DNA of 64,000 nt from Camarhynchus parvulus (lineage: Eukaryota > Chordata > Aves > Passeriformes > Thraupidae), in the NCBI RefSeq assembly GCF_901933205.1, contig NC_044571.1, forward strand, positions 76,261,689 to 76,325,688, given 5' to 3'. The translations under genes were made by a program, and so were the position numbers. Positions 40,001-52,000 of this stretch are shown in pieces (position 1 is the first letter of the stretch; the number at the start of each line of letters is the position of its first letter). The notes below the pieces were generated by a model. That model had not been told where the DNA came from. It saw only the letters and a list, made by a program, of their open reading frames with translations, and made no database searches.

Positions 40001-43000
40001 GATACAGGCTTTCTCTCAGTACACTCTGGGATTCTCAGACAGATATTTGGCTAAACTAGAAGCTGGAAACAGCTTAGCCTGAAACCTGAAGTAGTAAGAC
40101 CCACTGAAGCACTTAAAGTACAGTGCAGAAAACACTAGTTTGGGTTAAAGCCAGGTTAATGACCCCAGACAGCTGCAGTTTCTACACACATGGAAGAGAC
40201 AAATTGTCTGTGTATCCATATCTGCAGTGATAACAGAGGTGCTGCTGCTTAGAATAGTCAGGTTACTGGCACTGCCATGAACAAGCTCTGACTTGGCAAA
40301 CACCACATTTCAATATTAAAAAAAATAGGAGGTAAGAAACACTCACAAGTGGCAGAACTATGCCAAAAGCATGGAAGAAGTGTGCCTGTCCTAAATATCA
40401 CGTGTGTAACCAGGCATGTAACAAAGCAAACAATTATGGTACTAAGGTGGGTTGTTTCTATATTTTCTTATATCTATATGCATATAATGGCTACTTGCTC
40501 TTAGTGAATTCAGCAAGGCTAGGGTTTCCCTCCATGCACCTAGCAAGGGATAACAGAAGAGAATTGTTGTGAGATGCCAGAGCTTTGATTGATTAATAGC
40601 AGATATTGAACACTCTGCTCCTATATGTAAAAAAAAAAAGAATAAAGATATTTGTAACGTTTCTACAGAGTAATCTGTGGACTCAAATCCTCAGCAGTCA
40701 GAAAGATATTCTCAGGACTTTACACACCAGTGAATGCTTCCCTTTTTTCATGGGCCATTTGTGTAGGTAGTTGCACAATAGTATAAAAGTATACATGCTC
40801 AATCCTGGTTTTGAAGACAAACACTGTTATTAGAGAGGAGGTAAAATTCTAATCTGAACTTTCTGATTATGTCCTTCAGAAGAAGTATCAGTTCAGATCA
40901 AATTTAAGAGAGGTCATTTTGAGGCCTTTGAGATGGACAAGCCATTGAAGGAATGTCCCCATTTTAAGAGCTTGTCTCCATCTATTAAGTTTTTAATTGC
41001 TACTTTTAAGCAGCCAGGTCTTTGAATCAAGTCACAGAAACCAAAGCCAGACACACCAAGTACACCACTGGCCAGCTGAGACAGTTAAAGTGACAGCAGG
41101 TCATGTTAGAACATGGTGACCTGTTAAGAGCTGTTGGTCTGCTACTACTCTTCTACAGCTGTTACTGCTCTTGCTCTAACCTGTAAACATTTTTAAGAAC
41201 AGCAACAGCAGTTCAGATAAACTATTCTTCAAGATCTGAATACACAATGCAATGGAGAGGAGTACTTTTGACAGCTACAGACAGGCCCAGGCTGAATGCA
41301 CTTCTTCCTGTCCTGTTTGTCTTTACCCATATAAATTACTTCACTTCAATCTGATTTTGGGTGAGACTCTCAATGACAAATACGTAGAGAACCCAGCTGG
41401 CTGTGTGAAGCTGTGGATCTAGATCTGGAGCCAGAATTTATACTGCTGTGTAACAGGAGTGAGAGATGTACTGATCCCCACTGTATCTTCATGTATATGT
41501 TTTCTGACATATAATTAAAAAAAATAATAATACATTGATCTTTCTGCCTAACTTCACATCTCCCTCTACTTCTGTAATCTATTTACAACTTCAAGTTGTG
41601 CTGATATAATAGTTAGAAAACATTAAATCTAACTATTTCTTAATTAACATTGAAATTAGAAAAAGTTCTTCAATAATTTTGCTTCTGTAGAGACACGTAG
41701 AGGAAATATATGATTACTTACAATGTGAGTTTTGGTCTGTGCTGTGAGCTCATGCTTCTCTCAGACCTTGCCAAATTAAAGTAAGTAAATCTCTGGACTG
41801 AAGCACATTTTTCACTCTTTCAGTGAAACTGCTGTGCAACAACACTGACCCCTTGTGTCTTTATCTGAAAGCATCTTAGCAAACAACATGGAAAACACAA
41901 AATGAAAAGGACAGGGGACTGGGATGCTCTACAGAGACCATCTGCATTTTGATCCAAAAGCAAAAGGTTAATCATCTAGGAAGTTTAGCCTTATTTCCTC
42001 AAGCAGCATTTAAAATGGGATCTATATATATGAACAAGAGATGCAAAAGGGAAGATGGAGCTACAAAAATTTGTGGTATGTGTCTTGAAAGAATGAAGTA
42101 GACTTAACTTTAAAAGAAATTTTGTTCTGGACTTTGATGTTACTTTTCAGGAAATATGTGGGACTTGTCCAGTACTGACATGTTGAAGTTCACTTTTTGC
42201 CTCAAAAGCAGAGTGTTTAAACTTTCCTTAAAAGCAAAGTGTGTACTTACTTATTTGTAAGTATATTTTGTACTTAATTTTATATCCTTGGAAGTGTAAT
42301 ATCTGAATTACACAGTGAAACAAATATACACTCATATAAAGCAGTTATGATGAGTGGAAAAGTATGTTGATTAAACACATTTTAGTTATCTCTGATAGCA
42401 ATAAAATTTTTTGGGCAGTTTGTGCCCAAAATGGGATCTTATATGGCTCTGACCACCAAATCCAGACCAATTTACAGAAAAAGATTCATCTGCCCAGTTG
42501 AGTGCAACTGTCTATACAAAAAAGAGATTCTCTCTTCTGGTGAAAACTAATGCTCATGAGAGCTGCTCACCATGGAGGAGGGTCTCACCTATTCTGCAAT
42601 GGTATAGAGAATAGCCAGAGAATGGCTTCCCAAGATTGCTTTATATACAGTGGGAAGTTAGCAGACAGCAGGACAAACTGCATCTATATCAGCTGGAGCA
42701 TTTTTGGTACCTCCACTTAGCCCAAAAGACCAGCCGCATTCTCAAGAAAGCTTTATACAAGTTTAAATCTATTTGGACTGCTGTGTTTTCTAATAAAAGT
42801 CAGGCTGTTGTCCTGTTTTTCTTGTTCTTGCTCCCAAAGTTTTGATCAGGAAATCACAAATTTACTATCCAAGATTGTTGTCAGGAATCTTAATTACATT
42901 ACCCTTATAAAAACAATTTTACCTATCTGTATATGAATTTGATTTCAGCTTACTAAAACATTGCAAAATTTAGAATTTCAATAAAGTGCTATAAATTTAC

Positions 43001-46000
43001 TGTAATATACTAAACTGAAGATAGCAAATTAAATTATGTAAATACAAATCATCCTTACATTTTGCAAATTGAACTGCAGTTGCTGCTTGTATGGTGCAAA
43101 CTCCTGAGCCAGTTCATATCCTTCATGGTAAAACGTAAATAATCCTTGAAGAAAGGCCAAGAGCTGAAAAGGTAAAATTGAGAAGCATTATACATTTTTA
43201 ACTCCTGGAACACTGTGTGCTTTTACATGCAAAAGCAAAGTTTTGCTGAGAAGGAATCCATGATGACACCTTAAGAAAAAGGAATGCTACACATGCTTTT
43301 GTGTCATGAAGTTGTAATTTCCATAATAATTTAATTCACTATCTTAGTAATTTCATCCAGTATTTCAGCTGGAGTCTTTGCTGGTGTGCATTTTCCAAGT
43401 TTAAAATGTCAGAATTCAAGTGTTTTTTCTTCAAAATATTCTTTTACTTTCTTCACAGTAATTGCTTGGTCTACGATCTATTTTCCACAAATGAGACTCT
43501 AGAAAATATGTTTTGGACAGGTTAGCACAGCACAAGAAACCCAGACTATTTCTTCCTGCTCGGAAAAAAATGCAGACTCTATCTGGTACGTCTGTGATTA
43601 ACTCCAATGGAACCACCATAGTCTGCATATATCCAGTTGAAAAATTCTTTTAAAGTTTGTTTTAAAACAGTGGTCAAGTAGTAAAAGGTGCCACTAAATT
43701 TTAGCTCTTGAATTAATGCATTCCTGCCATCTCTTAGTTTTAAAAGCCTAACTGATTCTGCTTTAAATTTTAAGTGTTTTGACATTGCTATACGTCACCC
43801 TACCTGCTGTTAAATAACAAACATTTAATTTCTTATCATGGACTACTTTCTTGGTCTATATAATTTAGCTTACCCAAAAAAAAAAGTAGAGAAAACAGAA
43901 AAAAAAAAAGAGAAATTAATTTGGATTTACAATAACACAAATTTTAACAATAAAAAATATTTGCATTAGTATATTACACCATTATCATCTGGGCTAACTA
44001 ACTGGCTGTCCAGGCTGTCTTCTGACTCAGCAAAGAACCAAAGGTATTCCAGAGCATAATTCTTTTCCCTTTTTCAGACTTCTCTCTCAGGATGGAATGA
44101 ATGATCCAATGGAAACATTTATCTCTCTTCATTGACTACTGAAGTAGTCTAGACTCAGGCAACAAAAATGCCATCGTTCATATTTAAAGCGCTTGCTTTG
44201 TGTTACCAGTACCATAGATTACTCTAAGTGGAATAGTGTAAAGATGTAGTTTTTACTGTGCTTGTATTTTCTTTAAATTTACTCTCAGCCCTACTTGAAG
44301 AATTGTAGCAAAATTGTTCTGCCTCCTCTCTCCCATTACTCCCTAGGAGACTACTGAGAGCCCATTTACCTGCCTGCTCTTTTGCTGCTTTAGTAAGTTA
44401 AAGCAGTTGGAGGTGAACAGACCATCAGTGCAGGCACAAATATAAGGTATGGCTGGGAGAAGGACTCTGCCCTTGGTTTCTACTGCTCTTGCAGGAGCAG
44501 AGGAAAGCCTGGCCTCAGGCAGAGATGGTGCAAGCCCACGGCTGCCCAGTAAGCCAGTCACGGAGCCTGAAGAACTGAGAAGATCTTTGGACACAAAAAG
44601 CAAGTTTTTGTGGGGCCCTCTACAGCGGATGTGAATTCCTGAACCATATTCCACCATCAAACAATGAAGGCAATGCAATCTCAAGTAGAGGGCTCCATAT
44701 CTTGTGTAAATCAATCTCACTTTAACATGATTCATTTGTCCAGCCAAAATTATTATCTCAGCTAAGGACTGGACCCTGAAATTATTATGATTAAACTGAT
44801 TATTCAGGTGTTTCCGAGGAAGGTCCAAGTACAATAGTTTATATTAAAAAACCTCCAATTGTGCAAACAGATAGAAAGAGCACTATAATTTTCTGTAATT
44901 CTAGAATATAATTCTAATTCTGGAATTCTGGAAATAACTACTTATAGGAAAAGAAAGAAAATTAATCTTCCTTTTTATGAATAAAGTACAAAATACACAA
45001 ATTATAACTAAAGCTCTGCTTTGGCTCCAGTTATGTGAAGCCTGTTTTCACACTCTAGATTCAGTTACTCATCAGTGTCCCCAGCTACAATTCCTTCAGA
45101 TGTCACAGCACAACTACTCCTGTGCTTACTTTGACTTGGTCCAGTCAAAAGAATGTGTGGATTAACACAGGTTGCAAGCAGCAGCCTGCTGCTAAACCCA
45201 CCCCTAGAGCAGGAGTAACACTTGGCAAAACTGCAGCCAAATCACCACACTAATGCACACCGAAATTACAATAAAGAAACTTTGTGGAACAAAGTTTCAG
45301 TATGTCAGTTTATGCCTGACTTTTAGAGCTCAGTTTAAAGAACATTTCAGGAGAATAAACTGCATAAATTTCAGCTTCAATACCTGAAGGAAAACATTTT
45401 ACATGACATGAAACACTTTTACAGAGTACACTGAGAAATACCAAGGAAAATATTTAACACAAGATGGCAGCAAAGCTGAATTTATCTCAAAGCAAAAACA
45501 CAACGGCAGCAAAAAAAACAAACCAAAAAAAACCAAAAAAACCCCCCAAAAAACCAAAACAAAAAAACCCAACCCTAAAAAACCAAACCAAAACCCTGAC
45601 AAAAATCTGAATTAATTTTAGTTAAAGTACTTCACAGGTATTCTGGCAGTTGTGCATCGCAGAGGATCTAGCCTTGAGGCTTTCCTGGTTAAACACTTTC
45701 TGAGAACTCAGAAAAACGGGAATAAAAGAAAAGCATTAAGCAAGTCCTAGATCAGCATTTTTAAGCTGTGTGCTGATATGTGACACTGAGGATGGCATTC
45801 ACTTCAAAGTACATGTCACTAGCAGCGGAAAAACAGGAATGCAGAATATGCCCTGTGCCCAATGGAAAAACAGGAATGAGGAAGATGCCCTGTGCTGCTA
45901 GGGCATCTTCAGAATCACTTCCATTAGAACAGGTACAGCCATAGCATTGTATGGAAGAGATTTCAAAAGCCAAGGTCTTTTGCCCTAGGCTCATACTTAT

Positions 46001-49000
46001 AGCGGGGTTTTCTTTTTGCTGGCATTTGAAGAAGCACTGCTGCTAAAGGCAGGCTCATAACTTTAAAGAAATTAATATTAAATAGAGCAAAAAATATTAA
46101 AAACAAGAATAGAAAATCAGCCCCTTTTCCTTTCTAAGAAAATTTTCAGAATGTATTTTGAGGTGGTATTCACACACAAAGAGGTAGGTTATTTCATCAA
46201 ACATCACAAACAATGTCTGATGCTTTCATATCAGCAATTTTTCATTTTAATAAGTGTCTTATCATTATCTCATTCTGAGTGCCTAATCATTCACATCAGT
46301 AAAGACTGAGGTCTGAACTCCATAACACAAAGCCGCTCATCACACCAGAGCCACGAGGATTTCAACAGAGAACCCGAAACAAAATCCAACTACTCCTTGA
46401 GACTCTATTTATTTTTATGTAGAGCTGCTGACCTCAAGACTGCCTGGTCGTTTCATTCTCACAGGAAGAAGATTGTACTTCGGTTTCGGATAGGGGAGGA
46501 ATTTAACCTTTGCCCTGCAGCACATCAGCCAGAAGTCCCTGTCTCACAGTTTTCATTTTATTTATAAGAAGATAGTGCTTATTCTTCAGATTAAAGTGAA
46601 CATAATAATGTAGAAAATGCAAGAAAGGGAAATTCAAATTTAACGTCCACTGTGAAGTCTAAAAGAAACGCATGCAATTACAGGCAGTGTTTTTCAGTTG
46701 GCTGTTCTTCTTTTCTTCTCTTTAAATAAACATTTAACTGACCACCCCTCACATTTCAGATAGTTTACTGCTTATGAACCTTGTGCCCTGATTTCCACAG
46801 GACAAGGAAGTCCTGGCATCACCAAAGTACAAAGCAGAACTTTAGGAAGGTGTTTGAATTGTTTTACAAGCATAACATCCTCAGAAAGCACTGTTGGCTT
46901 GGACTAGATTCCTAGGGATCACAAGAGAAAAGCTAGCAAAACAGATTATTGTCACTTAATTTGCTTTATTGTTAATCCAGCTGTAAATTTGAACACTAAT
47001 TTGTCCTTCAGAAAAAGTTTAAATTCATTTCCTGTATGAAAACCTGAGGGTTTTTTCCTTGGAAAAATCAAGATTTAGGAGGATTGCAAATAGGAATATG
47101 CCAGTTACTCACACTAGTACACATTAGCAACCACTTTGATCAAGATGCAGAGAAGAAAGAGAAACCCAGGGCCTGAGAAGCAGCTGCAAAAACCTACTCT
47201 AAATATTATAATCTTCTATTTACTGTATGAGTCAGTAGCATCTATACCTTAAAATCTTTCCTGAGTCTCCTCCAGGAGAGAACACACTCTGCTTTTACTG
47301 ACTCCCACTGTCCTAGCTGTAACTCACCTGGCAATTTTTGCTAGGTTACTTCTCCCACTCTGGTTCTTAGACTGTCTTTATCCTTTGGCATAGAAAAACT
47401 AAAGGTCTTGAAAGGATGTTCAACAGATTATTTGCTTTTCAGTTCTACTCCCACATCCCAAACTTATCCTTCTTTTGCATGGGCATCACAGTTTCCTCCT
47501 TCATTGCACTAACAGATTTATTTTGTTAAATTTTCCTTCAGCGAGTCTGTTAGCAAGATGTCAGACTGAGAATTATTTGAAGACGTGACACTGTGCTGAT
47601 AACTCAGAAGCAGAGGCAGCATGTACACGAGAATGTCCCACGACCATCAGAGCTCCTGAGGAGGAGCGTCCATATGGACGCACCACCAGGCATCATCTGC
47701 CATATGCACATTCATAGAGCACACAGAGGAAAATTAATAATATGACAATTCTTTTGATACCTGATTTTAAAGTGTTAGGCTTTCTCCTTATCTACACCTT
47801 TCATCTAGGAACACATGCTTATATTTCCAACATCTCTTACATAAGCATGAATTTTAGAAAGCCTATTTTGACGTCTTTGGGTGTTTTTGATTTGTTTAGT
47901 TTGTTTTTTTTTATAATTTCATGGTATTGTTGATTTGTATTTTAATTTACTTTTTCACATAAGGCACATGCCTTATGGGTTTTAGCAAATGTTCTTAATT
48001 CAGCATGTTGTATGCAACAGACTACAAACAAGAATTCAGTTTTGAAGATTCAAAATTTTATAACTGATGTTATAATGTAAGCCTCATCTATATCCAGATT
48101 GATTATAAATAAATTCACACACAAAGTCAGAAGACATTACCTGCAAGGCCTATCATTAGCCAGTCACCAGAGTATTTCCTGTACCTTCCCCTGGACAATC
48201 AAGTATGCCATACTGGGCTGGAATGTCTACTGATCAGAGACAGTATGGAGACAGATACACTTAAAAGTAAATTTTACCTATTTTAACTATTGTGCAGTTG
48301 CACGGTATTTTCCAATGTACAAGGTCTTTTCAATACAGAAAGCTTCTATTACATTAAAGGAGCATAAAGTCTTCTACACTCAGGTCAGAGCTAGGTCAAG
48401 ATTGCTAGATTTTTCCAGGATGTGAGAGTTTTGCAGAAGGAGACAGAGACACACACTCTGGATTAATCTGTGACAGGTAGAAAAATGTTCTTATTTAGGA
48501 ATCCGAGCAAAGTTTTAGTCTTTAAGATTTGGCAGCTGTATGCCATAAAGATAGGATTTCTGAAAGTACTGCTTGCTGAATCCAGGTTCATTAGTTTGCA
48601 TCAATGTCAAATATTCAGTATACAATACACTCTCATCTCATGGAAGGAAGGCATCTGAGAAGCTCTCCTTGGTGACACAGGGTGTTAGAGATGTAATTCA
48701 ACCTATTTCACAGTGAAGAGTGCTGCTTCAGTAGTTACAAGGAAGCTGGGAGATGGTGTGGAGAGAAAGTTACACTTGTTATGTTCCTCTCTGACAACCA
48801 GCACTCTGCTGTGCTCAGTGTGCTTAATGGGAAGGGACATATGGCACTGGAAGTTCTCTGTCAGGGGCTAGAGGTACGAGCTACATCAGGCAACTGGCAA
48901 GCCAGGCCTGTCTGTATGACATGAACAGTAGTAACACTGCTACCAGGCCACAGAAATATGCTAGTACGTCATGAAGCTGCTTTTGGAACTGACTGACACA

Positions 49001-52000
49001 GTAGAGAGTTAGGAGTGGGGGATGGAAACACAGTCCAGAAGGAAATCCCAGACTTAAATATGGACACTGAAACACAACTTTATCTTACTATTTAATGGCA
49101 CATCAACATATGCATTCCTATATGGGCAAAGCAAACTAAAGGCAAATGACTCCACCAACAAAAAAGATAAACTTACCTATCCCACAGAAATATTGATTTT
49201 TCACTTTACTTCATGTGTAACTCAGAACAATGTCTGTGTACACTGCCTACCCAGAATATTTAAATTAAAAACTGGCTCAAAATTTAAGCCATTAAATCAT
49301 GGTATTAGGAAACATCGATTATGTGTTGCACAGACACAACATTACATGATGTCCCATTAAAATGTTACACACACTTCAAGTCATCAGACATTTCACTTCA
49401 CAGTAGATACTACACTCTTACATAATCCTTCAATAAACATGGAAAGTGCCCAAGCCAAGATCTTAATGTCTGTCTATATACAAAGAACCTGCATTCAAAA
49501 CTTAAAAAGGAAGCAAAAAAATTGGTATTTTAAATTCAATTTTCAGCTTTATATGCATGCATTCTAAAGAAAATAAAACATAAAACTTACAGGTTCTACA
49601 AATTCAAATTTCTTTTTCTCTTGTACTTCTTGTATTTTAAAAACATATTCTAATGAGGCTTCATAAAAGTTCTGATGTTCTCTGTCAATCTGTGTATCTG
49701 CCTAAAAGACAAAATTAAATATGGACAACATTAGTTTAGTCTTGTTATTGCTTTAAAAACAGGTTATGCCATTAACAAACATCTTCCATAAGATTGTTTT
49801 AAAAGTTTCATAGAGTTCAGTTTTCTGTCTGAAAATTAGAATACCTACTTAAAAAAGCTAAATGCAAGTTTAAGAAGCTAACATTACACATTTCAGCCTA
49901 TGCCTTTTACTGCTCTTTTTTGGCTGCTTCTTTCTTTTTGGTCTTTAATATTCTAGTTTTTAGGAGAGCCTGGAGGGAAAGAAAGGTGGCAGCAGGTACT
50001 TGGAATATGTAAATTTAGAAAAGGAAATAGAAATGAGTGCCGTAGGAATCAAGGACAGACAAAAAGATAATTATTTCTATTGAAATATTTAGGTATCATA
50101 TGCACTGAAATTGTATCTACTTCTCAGGTTCAAATACCTTCACAAAAACATTTTCTTTCTTAAATAGGCTGTCTTTAACAATGACAACTTGCAACTTATT
50201 ATTTTATAGTATGAGTCATATGTTCTTGGAATGTAAACATATTTAAATCCCTAACCTCATAAATCAAATATATTTCAAGTTTTAATTTTCAAGTGACAGA
50301 ACTACAAGGCAATACTTGTCAGAAATGCCTGACTAATACCACCCAACATGGAGATCCAGTATCAGAACAGTGTCTTCTGCCTAAACAACTAAAGAATTAA
50401 CTCTTATCAGCTGATAAAGAGTAATAGGCTTTTATCCTCAATTTAAACAAGCCACAGGAGAGGGAACTAACAGACAAGCAGTGTAGCACATAGATAATGT
50501 TCAAAGAAGACATGCAGATTCCATTCTGATTCATTCTTCCTCATAACAAATAATTTTCTCATGTAAATCCCTTTTGGGCTGTATTAGTTAGACTTTGCTC
50601 TTTGGTCAAAATACTACAGCAGATTAACAACATGAATAAGATCAGGTATTTTTTATGTATATCAGTTAAAATACAGAAGGATACTTCTGCATGTTCTCTA
50701 GTTTAATTCTGGCATTAAAACGAACAAATGCAGAGAAAGTGGGAAAGCGTGATGTTGTCTTCCCTTGACAACAAACCATAAACCAGCAAACACATCATAA
50801 AAAAGATTTAGTACTTTTAACAGTAAAAAAGCAAAAAGTCAGTGTTTTCCTTCAGGCAGGATTTGGCCATCAATAGCACCATATATAATTAAGATTGCTT
50901 CTTTACTCAAGGACAAGCTACTATTGTGATTTGGCTGTACAGGCTTTTGACAATATTGATTCACCTTCCTAGCCTAGTGTTCTAACTCTACTTCAACATA
51001 TGGGCCTCAAGGATATGTTTCAAATCATTCAGTACCAGCATCTCCTTCCTATATCTATTAAAAAAAATCAGGAAACTAATAATATGAAGCTGAAATCAAG
51101 CACTCAAAATTCCAATAATGAACTGCTCTACCTTAAAATTAACTCTGCCATTTGCCATTTATATAGTGTGTTTGGCTAGTGTTTTCCCTGGTAGTCTGTT
51201 AATAGCTTTATTTCACAATAATAATCTATCACAAAGACAGTGCTACATAACTGAACAGAAGCAGTTGCCACCACTTTGGGATGAGATCCAGCAACGCCTT
51301 GCTCACACAAATGCCATCAATAAGCACTTGAAACAGATCTCAGCTCTCTCATTTAATTGTACATAAATAATGAAACATAGTTTTAGAAATTGTCTCTTTT
51401 AGGCTTTGCCTCAGAAAAAGTATTTAAACACCTAATTAAATCCATCCCTACTCTGAACAGTATTTAAGCAGGTTGTAGTTGTAATGATACTTACAACAAC
51501 CAAGTGCCATCTCAAATATGGTTTAGGGCCATAATCATCACCAGGGAAAGGGACTAAATCAGATTTCCCCAAACATATATTCTGTAGAAGCTTATGAATT
51601 TGTGTTAACACCAAAGGATTCAGATTTGTAAGAATTGCTTTGAAAGTGATCTTAAAGTTTCAAAAGCTGAAAGTTTAAGGTTTTTCTGTGAGTTCAAACT
51701 GCATGTAAAAAATAAGGAGATCTGATGGATATGATTTTGAATCTCTACCTGTATGATGTATAGTTATAGTGAGTAATATTTTCATTGATGTAGGCTATCA
51801 CCTCAATACATACACCAGAACTTCACATAAGCTTGGAGACTGATTCTGGAACAGACTTCAGAGAAATAAAATTAGAAGTTCATTACATTTCTCAGATCAC
51901 TCAATTCTGCCCATTTTCTCCTCTATTGTAGGCTTCTTTAGGTAGTGAAAAGATGCTACTGTGAAGTGGCTTTTTGATGCTAAAGGAAAAAAGTCAGTCA

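Larger units (their letters stand above)
43164..49590 (-). other. ARHGAP42 intron (6.4 kb)
   Basis: It holds a 163-codon minus-strand open frame (44343-44834) in a GC-richer patch, an A/C-rich tract (45511-45597), a 37-bp-period imperfect duplication (45827-45895), a 16-bp palindrome (47666-47681) and a 9-bp inverted repeat (47958-47977). No exon or CR1 is recognised. Confidence 0.85.
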
